Below the pieces are notes generated by a model that was not told the origin of the DNA, ran no database searches, and worked only from the letters and a program-made list of their open reading frames with translations. Positions 17,689-24,539 of a stretch of DNA of 64,000 bases are shown here, one piece after another. How positions within the stretch are numbered: position 1 is the first letter of the stretch; each line of letters starts with the position of its first letter. The stretch is from assembly GCA_035288785.1 (NCBI GenBank), contig DATDZF010000009.1:1-64000 (forward strand), read 5' to 3'. The position numbers were made by a program, and so were the translations under genes. Source of the DNA: JACRGC01 sp035288785 (GTDB lineage: Archaea; Micrarchaeota; Micrarchaeia; Norongarragalinales; SBBD01).

Positions 17689-17898
17689 GGAGGGTTTGGG
17701 CAAGCGTCTTGGGGGAACCTAGGTTTCCCGCTACCCTTGGAAGCATCCCCTTCCTAATTCGCAAAACTAATTAGGAGGGGCAGGGCAACCCGGTAGGGGA
17801 TGCTCCAGAAACCCCGAGTTTCTGGGCATGCTTAGAACCCGTAGGGTTCTGACGCAACGTAGTTCCCCTTGGGGTTGGGGATTTGCCCTCCTTGGGTT
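17689..17898. other. Highly structured intergenic region, candidate non-coding RNA
   Basis: The 290 bases between the divergent YggS and antiporter genes hold no credible gene but several strong dyads: AACCTAGGTT (17716-17725), GCATCCCC/GGGGATGC (17743-17750 and 17796-17803), CCTAATT/AATTAGG (17753-17759 and 17769-17775), CCAGAAA/TTTCTGG (17805-17825), AGAACCC/GGGTTCT (17834-17850), and CCCC/GGGG near 17865. The ends GGAGGG (17689-17694) and CCCTCC (17886-17891) can also pair. Strand is unknown: a TATA-like box at 17911-17920 could serve a minus-strand transcript, and TTATTATTAAC at 17671-17681 a plus-strand one. Confidence 0.5.
17774..17833 (+). repeat. Dispersed intergenic repeat, copy B
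   Basis: It is homologous to 10112-10174 with six conserved blocks in order, from GGAGGGG to GGGCATGC. Here the central hairpin CCAGAAA-7-TTTCTGG is perfect. A partial third match, GGAGGGTTTGGGCAA, stands at 17689-17703. The copy is embedded in the larger structured region. Confidence 0.65.
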
Positions 17899-17910
17899 GG
17901 TCATGAATTA

Positions 17911-17920
17911 CCTTTATATT
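17911..17920 (+). promoter_or_regulatory. TATA box for the Kef-type antiporter gene
   Basis: CCTTTATATT lies about 25 bases before ATG 17942. This spacing suggests that the antiporter mRNA starts at or near its start codon. The same AT-rich block could act in the opposite direction toward the structured region. Confidence 0.55.
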
Positions 17921-17941
17921 CAGCGCGAAATTAATGCTCCC

Positions 17942-20098
17942 ATGGTAGCGGTAGAAGCCATCCCCATTGTGCAGATCGGCGTGATCGTGCTTTCGGCATT
18001 CATATTCGGGATCATCTTCTCGAAGATGGGTTTCTCATCGGCGGTAGGGTATATCCTTGCGGGGCTATTGCTTGGGCCATTTGGGGTGAACTACCTTGCA
18101 GCAGATCAGATCGGCGTTGCCTCGGTGTTTGGAGAGATCGGCGTAATGATGCTCCTTTTCTACTTGGGGCTCGAGCTTAACATCAGGCGGTTCAAGGAAA
18201 CCGGCGCGATTGCGACAATACTTGCAGCTGTGGAGATGCTCGCGGCATTCGTGATGGGCTTTGCAATCTCCAAATATTTCGGCTTTTCCGATTTGGAATC
18301 GGTTGTTATCGGGGCCATGCTGACCGCCACATCCACCGTAATCACCTCGAAGTTCATAATTGAGCGGAAGATGATGGACGGCGCCGAATCCAAGATAGTG
18401 ATCTCAGTTTTGATCCTCGAGGATTTCCTGGCAATCCTCATACTGGTCTTTGTCGCAAGCCTTGTGGAGCAAAAATCGCTCAATATCCTCGTGATCAACG
18501 CACTTTTCTTCGTAATAGCTATGTTCTTCCTGGTTAGCAAGGTCTCCAAGCATGTCCTGAATTTCCTTAGCAGCATAGGGTATGAGGACCAGATGTGGCT
18601 GTATGCCATTGGGGTATTCATCACTGTAGCGTTCTTCGGAAGCACCTATCTTGGGCTTAGCGCCGCGCTTGGCGCATATTTTGCGGGCTTTGCGCTTGCG
18701 GAAAGCGCGTACGGGGAGAGGATAAAGAGGGAGCTTGGGCTCTTTAGGGAATTCTTCGTGCTGTTCTTTTTCGTGAGCTTTGGGGCTACCGCCGCATTCC
18801 CGGATTCAGGCATGCTGTACTGGATGGTAGCGGCGCTGGTAATCGGGTATATTCTTGCAAAGCTGCTTTCAGATGTGGTTTTTGGCACCGCCGTAGGATT
18901 GGAGATGAAATCCGCAGTGACGGGGGGCCTATTAATGGGATCCGTCGGGGAGTTCGCGCTTATAATCGCAGCCTCGCTAAAGCCCCTGCACCTGCAAAGC
19001 GAGGGGGGAATCCTATCGCTTGCATTCATGCTAACCCTCGTAACAACAATCACGATGCCGGTGCTGTTCTCCCAAAAGGATAAGATTACCGCATTTTTCG
19101 AGAGGGCATACCCCTTCCAGTTCAGGAGGAAGGGCTTCCTCGAAGGCCAGATCAATGCGCTGGATGGGCTTGCCAAGGATGCTGCGTTCCAAAACGAGTA
19201 CCTGGTGTCGCTGGGCGCGCTTTTCAAGAACCTCGTGATTGCGGTATCCATCGTATATTTGAGCTACCTTGCAAATTTTGAAATAAAATTGGGCTTTGCG
19301 CCGTTCATCCCATCTACCGTATCCGTGAGCATCATAATCCTCGCCCTTATTGTCTGGCCAATCTATAAGTTCATCAACGAGCTCAAATACATCACAAAGC
19401 GCGTGGCAAACGGCCTGCTCATACAGGTATTTCCAACGAAGGACAAGAATATCCTTGCGATTGAAAGGCAGGTGGGCGACATCTTCTCGGGGATCGTGCT
19501 AGTGCTCACCGGGGCAATAGTAACGGTTTACATGTACTACCATTTCCAAAGCGAAATCCTATTCCTGCTCATACCGGCAGCATACACCGTTATTGCCATC
19601 ATGTACCTCAGCCGTGCATTCTACGGGCTAATAGAGCAATATGAGCAGTTGGAGGAGAATGTGGGGATCGGCTCGGAAACGACGGCAAACCTCGCATTTG
19701 CGGACCTCAGCAAGGAATTCAATGCGCATGCAAAAACCCTGCAGCAGCTGCAGGCGGAGAGGATGGAGGCCAAGGACCGCATCCAGGAGGCGATACGGAC
19801 CAACAACCTCCTGCTTGCGAAGCAGGCGCTTTCGCAGTTCAAAAAATTCGAAAACCGCGCCCTCACAAACATCATGAACGTGGGCACATACAAGCGCTAC
19901 CCCCAGCTGCGCTCAATGCTGGAGGCGGATGTCAACAAGACGGCAGGCGCAGCCGGAAAGATTGGGGAAATTGACACCAAGGAAGCGTTCGTGAAATACA
20001 TGCAAGAGCACCTAAAGCCCCAGCTTTATGAAATAGAGGCGCACAGAAAGCTAAGGTCGCAAAAGGATGGAAAGGCGAAACTGAAAGGAAAAAAATGA
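17942..20098 (+). CDS. Kef/CPA2-type monovalent cation:proton antiporter
   Basis: 718 residues from ATG 17942. The N-terminal 390 residues hold about 11-12 membrane helices in the CPA2 pattern: VGYILAGLLLGPFGVNYL, EIGVMMLLFYLGLELNI, ATSTVITSKFI with ILEDFLAILILVF (aspartate of the ion site), LSAALGAYFAGFALAES, and GLLMGSVGEFALIIAASL. Two more membrane segments and one further pair follow (about 455-580), and a long soluble, helical C-terminus (620-718) has coiled-coil character. No TrkA-N (RCK) nucleotide-binding domain is visible, unlike KefB/C. An ATG at 17903 would extend it, but the TATA box at 17911 argues for 17942. It is coupled to a 39-residue frame through ATGA. Confidence 0.88.
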   Translation: MVAVEAIPIVQIGVIVLSAFIFGIIFSKMGFSSAVGYILAGLLLGPFGVNYLAADQIGVASVFGEIGVMMLLFYLGLELNIRRFKETGAIATILAAVEMLAAFVMGFAISKYFGFSDLESVVIGAMLTATSTVITSKFIIERKMMDGAESKIVISVLILEDFLAILILVFVASLVEQKSLNILVINALFFVIAMFFLVSKVSKHVLNFLSSIGYEDQMWLYAIGVFITVAFFGSTYLGLSAALGAYFAGFALAESAYGERIKRELGLFREFFVLFFFVSFGATAAFPDSGMLYWMVAALVIGYILAKLLSDVVFGTAVGLEMKSAVTGGLLMGSVGEFALIIAASLKPLHLQSEGGILSLAFMLTLVTTITMPVLFSQKDKITAFFERAYPFQFRRKGFLEGQINALDGLAKDAAFQNEYLVSLGALFKNLVIAVSIVYLSYLANFEIKLGFAPFIPSTVSVSIIILALIVWPIYKFINELKYITKRVANGLLIQVFPTKDKNILAIERQVGDIFSGIVLVLTGAIVTVYMYYHFQSEILFLLIPAAYTVIAIMYLSRAFYGLIEQYEQLEENVGIGSETTANLAFADLSKEFNAHAKTLQQLQAERMEAKDRIQEAIRTNNLLLAKQALSQFKKFENRALTNIMNVGTYKRYPQLRSMLEADVNKTAGAAGKIGEIDTKEAFVKYMQEHLKPQLYEIEAHRKLRSQKDGKAKLKGKK

Positions 20099-20214
20099 GC
20101 GGCGGAATGGGCAAAAAGAACTTAAGGCGGCCCATCACGGATTTTTGGCGGGATAGGAAGGGTAGATGGCACAGCATAATTGCAGAATGGTTCAACAAGG
20201 GAGATTCGACCTAA
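20095..20214 (+). CDS. Translationally coupled 39-residue basic protein
   Basis: ATG 20095 overlaps the antiporter stop (ATGA at 20095-20098) and the frame runs to TAA 20212-20214, 15 bases before the PriL-like gene. The product begins MSGGMGKKNLRRPITDFW and has many Arg, Lys and Trp (FWRDRKGRWHSIIAEWFNK). The overlap and the tight spacing on both sides are typical of a true operon member. No family recognised. It may bind nucleic acid or membrane surfaces given its charge, but nothing proves that it is translated. Confidence 0.5.
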   Translation: MSGGMGKKNLRRPITDFWRDRKGRWHSIIAEWFNKGDST

Positions 20215-20228
20215 ACGGCGTAAATTTT

Positions 20229-21161
20229 ATGAATGACGAGTTCGCATCCAAATACCCTTTCAGCGAAAAGGCAAGGGAATACTTGAGCAGGGAAAACATC
20301 GCCGCGGTGAGCGACGAGGAGCTCGAGCTAGCAGGGGAAAGGGTGCTAAGGGCTTTGCAGGACCTTCCCGCAAGGCGGGAAAAGGTGCATAGGCGCGAGA
20401 TTGTGGCATATGTCCTATCGAGGATATTGCTTGGCGCTGCCAACAATCCCGCGGCAACGGCAAAATATGCAAATTCGCAGGCAAGGATCGCAATCGATGC
20501 GCTAAAACGGGAGGATGAACAGGAGAATTTGGAAATAATCTCAAAGGAATTCTTCCCATCCGTGGAATTTTCAAGGGAGGGCGCCTCGCTTTCGGTCCTG
20601 GATTACCTGAAATTCGGGGGCAACCTTGCAAACGAGGATATTTTGGAAGGCCGCGCGCATTTCACGCAAGGCGGCTTTTTGCAGCTGCTCAAGCGGGCAA
20701 TTGAGATAAAAATTTCAGACATTTCCTTCAGCCCAAAGGGGCTCCCAGCCAACATAAAGAGGCATGCGGAGGAGCTTGGCAAGGAAATGGAAAAAATTCC
20801 TCTTGCAGCCAGGAGCACGGAAAATTTCAAGGGCAAATACCTCTCGCTTCCTGCAATCCAGAAGATCATGCAGGGGCTTGGCGAGGGCAAGCGGTACTAC
20901 GGCTCGATGACCCTTGCAATTGCCTGCCTGAAGGATGGAATCACGCGGGAGCAGGCAGAGCAGGTGATGATAACTTACAGCCGCAACTGCAGCAGGAGCA
21001 CGCACGCATTCTCCGAAAGGGAGGCATTGGCAAGCCTGGAATGGGTATACCGGCACCCCACCATAAATTTTTCCATGAAGACGCTTCGCGAGCAGGGGAT
21101 CTTGGATGAGCAATCATTGCTGGAAACGGAGCGGCAGATGGGAAGGCTCAGGAAAAAATGA
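20229..21161 (+). CDS. priL: Probable DNA primase large subunit, lacking iron-sulfur cysteines
   Basis: 310 residues from ATG 20229. The start DEFASKYPFSEKAREYLS, the helical region with VHRREIVAYVLSRILL and YANSQARIAIDAL, and a later VLDYLKFGG ... FTQGGFLQLLKRAIEIKI follow the PriL N-terminal domain. The C-terminal part (LSLPAIQKIMQGLGEGKRYYGSMTLAIACL, then EREALASLEWVYRHP and MKTLREQGI) follows the PriL C-terminal domain in order. PriL supports primer initiation together with PriS. The whole product has two cysteines only (C233, C254), so the usual four-cysteine 4Fe-4S site cannot form; the positions expected to be PPC and PSC-x-GLC read LPA and FSM-x-GIL. Moderately confident in the family; the divergence may also mean a different role. 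Confidence 0.6.
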   Translation: MNDEFASKYPFSEKAREYLSRENIAAVSDEELELAGERVLRALQDLPARREKVHRREIVAYVLSRILLGAANNPAATAKYANSQARIAIDALKREDEQENLEIISKEFFPSVEFSREGASLSVLDYLKFGGNLANEDILEGRAHFTQGGFLQLLKRAIEIKISDISFSPKGLPANIKRHAEELGKEMEKIPLAARSTENFKGKYLSLPAIQKIMQGLGEGKRYYGSMTLAIACLKDGITREQAEQVMITYSRNCSRSTHAFSEREALASLEWVYRHPTINFSMKTLREQGILDEQSLLETERQMGRLRKK

Positions 21162-21281
21162 GTCGGGCATATAATTCAAATGGGGGGAATCCTTGCAGTT
21201 TGGGGCTTTATTAGGGGATTTTAACTTTTAGTACCGGTATTTATCCGCACTTTCAATTCCAATTCAGAAAAGGTGGAAACC

Positions 21282-21638
21282 ATGTCAGATGAAGATCTAA
21301 GGAATGAGCTAATTGAATTCCAGAACTTGCAGCAGCAGCTCCAAATCCTGAATATGCAAAAGCAGCAAATCCAGGTGCAGCTTACGGAGCTGGAGAAGGC
21401 AAGGGAGGAGATCGGGAAAACGCCGGAGAAGCACGCGATGTTTAGGTTGGTGGGAAACGTATTTGTGCCTAAGGATGCACAAACGCTAAGGAAAGACCTG
21501 GAGGAGGAGAAGGAAACACTCGAGCTTAGGAAGGGAGGGCTCCTGAAGCAGGAGGGGAAATTGACCGAGCGCGTGAATGCGATTAGGAAGAAGGTGGAGG
21601 CGCAGCAAGGAAAGGAGGGCGCAAGCATAAACGGCTGA
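21282..21638 (+). CDS. pfdB: Prefoldin beta subunit
   Basis: 118 residues from ATG 21282. The pattern is two long coiled-coil helices (LRNELIEFQNLQQQLQILNMQKQQIQVQL and LRKDLEEEKETLELRKGG) joined by the beta-hairpin FRLVGNVFVPKDAQT, which is diagnostic of prefoldin beta. It forms a hexamer with alpha subunits and hands unfolded clients to the thermosome, whose gene is at 41428. TTTAACTTTTAGTAC upstream may contain the promoter. The alpha subunit was not found in the window. Confidence 0.92.
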   Translation: MSDEDLRNELIEFQNLQQQLQILNMQKQQIQVQLTELEKAREEIGKTPEKHAMFRLVGNVFVPKDAQTLRKDLEEEKETLELRKGGLLKQEGKLTERVNAIRKKVEAQQGKEGASING

Positions 21639-21699
21639 TTAAAATTTTCGTTTAATAATCGCAGCCCATACGCCCATTGACGTGGTAAAAGACAAGGTT

Positions 21700-21725
21700 T
21701 AAATATTTGGAAAGCCAAATATTTA
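21700..21725. promoter_or_regulatory. Perfect 11-base inverted repeat overlapping a TATA-like box
   Basis: TAAATATTTGG, a four-base spacer AAAG, then CCAAATATTTA forms an exact dyad. The left arm contains a TATA-like TTTAAATA. Prefoldin ends 60 bases to the left and no firm gene starts to the right for about 950 bases. It could be an operator, or a hairpin terminator for the prefoldin gene, though the loop side is AT-rich and lacks a T tract. Confidence 0.6.
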
Positions 21726-21740
21726 GGCACTCGAATTGAG

Positions 21741-21830
21741 CGTTGGTGGGAAGAGATCGAAAAGGCGTAAGACTTTCTGATTCAAGGATTTGCCTCCTTT
21801 GGGTTAATCGCCTTTTCTCTCGTACCACTA
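21741..21830. other. Foldable intergenic segment in a 390-base gap
   Basis: Between prefoldin and the minus-strand frame at 22029 there is no credible gene. This part can fold with GAAAAGGCG paired to CGCCTTTTC, extended by GAGA/TCTC and TGGT/ACCA near the ends. Inside it, GGATTTGCC-TCCTTTGGGTT resembles GGATTTGCCCTCCTTGGGTT at 17879-17899. From 21840 to 22028 I see nothing convincing; a 63-residue minus-strand frame with GGAGG before its ATG (22032) is too odd in composition to call. Confidence 0.35.
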
Positions 21831-22028
21831 TCCAAAAGCCCTAGAGGCGCTTCCGTACTGATAAAAGTGTCACCGGGTTACATTCATTGACGCAAATTGG
21901 ATCAAAAAATAACAAGAAGCGCTTCCCATAACAATACCTTTTAGCCCGACTCCTCCAAAGAGCCCACGCATGAAGATAAATATCGCTTTGCGTAAGCCCA
22001 CCTGCCCCCAAAGCACATAGAGTGTTAT

Positions 22029-22385
22029 TCATTTGTCCTCCATGTCGCTTTCCCGACTGACTAGGTACCGGTAGGTGTTTCCAAGGAGAACCTTGAACTC
22101 ATCCTGGCGCTCTTTCCTATCGATTGCCGGCTTCAAAAAACCTATTTGCCTCCTTTGCATCCTGATGACCACCACCTTTTTTTGGAAAAATGCGAAGATA
22201 CTAAAAACGCTAATTGCACTCGAATCCCAGCGAATTGGAATATTTGGGAAGGGGGCGCATGAATTCAACGGAATTGCCTCCTTTACGGTTTCGGGCGCCC
22301 GCCTCCCCATCTTTTGCACATCACCCCGATTTGAGCGAATTTTGCCCGGAAAAAGTTTTTCCGGTGCAAGATGAGAATTACGCAT
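22029..22385 (-). CDS. Hypothetical protein, uncertain
   Basis: A frame of up to 118 residues; a start at the internal Met 26 would give 93 residues (MGRRAPETVKEAIPL). The C-terminal half (FFQKKVVVIRMQRRQIGFLK, then FKVLLGNTYRYLVSRESDMEDK) has a plausible amphipathic pattern, while the N-terminal part is low in recognisable structure. It lies alone in a gene-poor kilobase and has no clear promoter. No family recognised. It could be a real lineage-specific gene, a decayed gene, or a chance frame. Confidence 0.35.
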   Translation of the reverse strand: MRNSHLAPEKLFPGKIRSNRGDVQKMGRRAPETVKEAIPLNSCAPFPNIPIRWDSSAISVFSIFAFFQKKVVVIRMQRRQIGFLKPAIDRKERQDEFKVLLGNTYRYLVSRESDMEDK

Positions 22386-22567
22386 GGAATACGCTAGAGC
22401 TTTGTTCTTTCAGGCGAGTCAGCAGCAAAAGCAAGAGAAAGCGCGTCATCCTCGTTTTTTAGGCGGTGAGCTTGGTGGCGCAGAACATGATAGCGTAATT
22501 ATTCTTCAAAAGCAAATGAGCCCGTTTCGAAATGAATTCCATCGCTATCACAAGGAAAAAGCGGTGA

Positions 22568-22580
22568 AAATATATAAAGG
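22568..22580 (+). promoter_or_regulatory. TATA box for the OPT transporter gene
   Basis: AAATATATAAAGG, about 100 bases before ATG 22675, is the strongest TATA-like element in this gap and predicts a leader of roughly 75 bases. The frame that is open from 22384 through this box is therefore not expected to be coding. Confidence 0.5.
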
Positions 22581-22674
22581 TTTGGTTTTACCTCGTAAAA
22601 TAGCCATTTGTCGATGCGTCCTTCGTAGGGAAAGAAATAATAAAGTGAAGAAGGGCAATTGTGGACGGGGGGGA

Positions 22675-24279
22675 ATGGAAATGCTAGGTTTTCCTTTAAG
22701 CTTCAGGGCGCTGTTTTTCGGCGCTGCGCTTTCGGTAGTGGTTGCCGCGTACAGCGCATTTGCAGGCCTTAAGGTGGGCGGGGTATACTGGCCAATAGTC
22801 ACAACCTCCCTGGTTTCGCTTGTATTCCTGCTTGCACTTGGGAAAACAAGCAAGAATGAAATAAACATCATGCAAACTGCAGGGAGCTCTGGCGGGCTGC
22901 TTGCGGCGGGCATCATTTTCACCATACCTGCCGCGTTCATGATGGGAATCGAAATCTCCTATTTGCAGATCCTTTGGATTTCCCTCATCGGAGGAACGCT
23001 TGGGATCGTCTTTTCGTACCCATTAAGGAAGCAGCTAATTGAGAGGGAAAAGCTGCCATGCGCAGACGGCACTGCCGCAGCAGCGGTAATCGGGGCGGGG
23101 GATTCAGGGGGAAGAAAGGCATCGACACTCATGTGGTCGTTTGGGATTGGCGCTGCATTCTCGATTGCCAGGGATTGGGCAAAGGCCATCCCGGCATTTG
23201 TGAACCTTGAGAGCCTGAAAATTGGCGCGGGAAAAATATTCTCATTCGGAAGCTCGGTTTCACTCATACCGCTCGCAGGTGGGTTCTTGATCGGGCCGCG
23301 CTTCACCCTTGCATGGTTCCTTGGCGCAATTTTCACTTATTTTGTAATAATCCCATATGCGCTAACAACGGGCCTATTTGCCGATAAGTTTTCGGTGCTC
23401 TCCGGGATTGGGAGGCCCCTTGGCGTCGGGATTGTGCTCGGATCCGCCATCGTCTACTTCCTGCTCAAGGGCCTTCCCCTCATGGGGCGGATGGTCGATG
23501 ACTGGAAAAAGGCGCGGGCCGGAAGGATGGCCGGGCTTGCAATGATAATTTGCGCAGGGGCGCTCACATTCGTTTTTAATTTCGGATTGCCGCTTTCGCT
23601 GCTGGTGATCATAGGCGCATTCACGATGGCGTATGTTGGCGCGCGCTCAACTGCGGAAATGAACGTCGACCCCATGGAAATATTTGCGATGCTCGTGCTT
23701 ATCGTGGCAAAGGTCTTCCTTGGGCAAGCCGCCCTGCCGCTTGTGATACTTGCCGCAATTGTCACAATAGCCGCGGGGCTTGCAGGGGACATGATGCAGG
23801 ATTTGAAAACAGGCTATCTGCTAGGGACCAAACTCGAGCATCAGATCATCGCGCAGGCGGTTGGGATGATTGCCGCATCCATTGCCATTGGCGCGGTATT
23901 GATTGCAATTAATTCCACCCATGGGCTTGGGAGCGCCGAATTCCCCGCTCCGCAGGCAATTGCAGTCAAGGAGCTGGTAGGTTCGCAGGGAATTTCAGAC
24001 ATCCTGGGTTTTGGGATAATTGCAGGGGCGGCATTGACGGCCATGGTTTCCTACGGCATGCCGCATTTGGGCTTGGTTGCCATTGCATTTGGGATTGGGA
24101 TCTATGTGCCAATTGAACTTTCCGTGCCTCTTTTCATCGGCGGGCTACTAAGGCATGCTGCTAACAGTGCAAACCGGACGGAACATTACAGGCTTGTTGC
24201 GGCAGGTGCAATAGCGGGCGAGGGCCTTGCAGGCGTTGCGTTTTCCTTGGTAGGGTTTGCATTCCTGCTGATGAAATGA
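22675..24279 (+). CDS. OPT family (oligopeptide/metal-chelate) transporter
   Basis: 534 residues from ATG 22675 (or 22681). About 14 hydrophobic segments. Family marks include the start FRALFFGAALSVVVAAYSAFAGLKVG, FSYPLRKQLIEREKLPCADGTAAAAVIGAG (the RxxLIERE-LP-P-G-A motif), MNVDPMEIFAM, and GLAGDMMQDLKTGYLLGTK. OPT carriers import peptides or metal-chelates by proton symport. The Tyr/Asn substitutions typical of subgroups could not be scored. A longer frame upstream to 22384 is charged, lacks hydrophobic segments and contains the TATA box, so it was excluded. Confidence 0.88.
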   Translation: MEMLGFPLSFRALFFGAALSVVVAAYSAFAGLKVGGVYWPIVTTSLVSLVFLLALGKTSKNEINIMQTAGSSGGLLAAGIIFTIPAAFMMGIEISYLQILWISLIGGTLGIVFSYPLRKQLIEREKLPCADGTAAAAVIGAGDSGGRKASTLMWSFGIGAAFSIARDWAKAIPAFVNLESLKIGAGKIFSFGSSVSLIPLAGGFLIGPRFTLAWFLGAIFTYFVIIPYALTTGLFADKFSVLSGIGRPLGVGIVLGSAIVYFLLKGLPLMGRMVDDWKKARAGRMAGLAMIICAGALTFVFNFGLPLSLLVIIGAFTMAYVGARSTAEMNVDPMEIFAMLVLIVAKVFLGQAALPLVILAAIVTIAAGLAGDMMQDLKTGYLLGTKLEHQIIAQAVGMIAASIAIGAVLIAINSTHGLGSAEFPAPQAIAVKELVGSQGISDILGFGIIAGAALTAMVSYGMPHLGLVAIAFGIGIYVPIELSVPLFIGGLLRHAANSANRTEHYRLVAAGAIAGEGLAGVAFSLVGFAFLLMK

Positions 24280-24360
24280 ATCGGCAAATTGAGGGAGGAC
24301 TCATTCGAATTGGGGAAGGGCATTGGCAAATAGCGCAATATTTTTTAAAAGAAAAGAAGG

Positions 24361-24480
24361 CTATTTTGACTTGAGCAATTTGCGGATTATATCCTTTTGC
24401 TCCTTAGATATGGCTTTTTCTGCAATTGGGCTCAGGTTCACGCGAAGGGGCTTTTTCTTCGAAGCGGCCTTTTTTGGCAT
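24361..24480 (-). CDS. Small basic protein, 39 residues
   Basis: ATG 24480 to TAG 24361-24363 encodes a lysine-rich product beginning MPKKAASKKKPLRVNLSPIA and ending with an amphipathic helix-like EKAISKEQKDIIRKLLKSK. A TATA-like TTTAAATG lies about 25 bases upstream in the divergent region shared with the pantothenate kinase gene, so it may be leaderless. Small basic proteins of this kind often bind DNA or RNA, but no family was recognised. The sensible composition and promoter support it over a chance frame. Confidence 0.55.
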   Translation of the reverse strand: MPKKAASKKKPLRVNLSPIAEKAISKEQKDIIRKLLKSK

Positions 24481-24539
24481 GCAGTAACAATTCCAATCCA
24501 GCATTTAAAGATTACTAATTACGATATTGGAGTGGGAAC

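Noticed and set aside
17689..17898. RNase P RNA or SRP RNA
   Set aside because: The conserved core words of both (GAGGAAAGUC-type, ACAGAAA-type and GGCAGCAG-type motifs) are absent, so the region is left as an unassigned structured candidate.
17828..17941. An extension of the antiporter to ATG 17828 or 17903
   Set aside because: It would read through the hairpin repeats and the TATA box at 17911-17920. The typical start of the membrane domain begins at 17942.
21841..22032. A 63-residue minus-strand frame (starting MNNTLCALGAGG) with GGAGG before its ATG
   Set aside because: Despite the good ribosome binding site, its composition (many Cys, Trp and Arg) and lack of structure look like chance; its upstream partner frame is also weak.
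22384..22674. A 97-residue extension of the OPT transporter
   Set aside because: It is charged with no transporter features, and a strong TATA box (22568-22580) lies inside it. The transporter starts at 22675.
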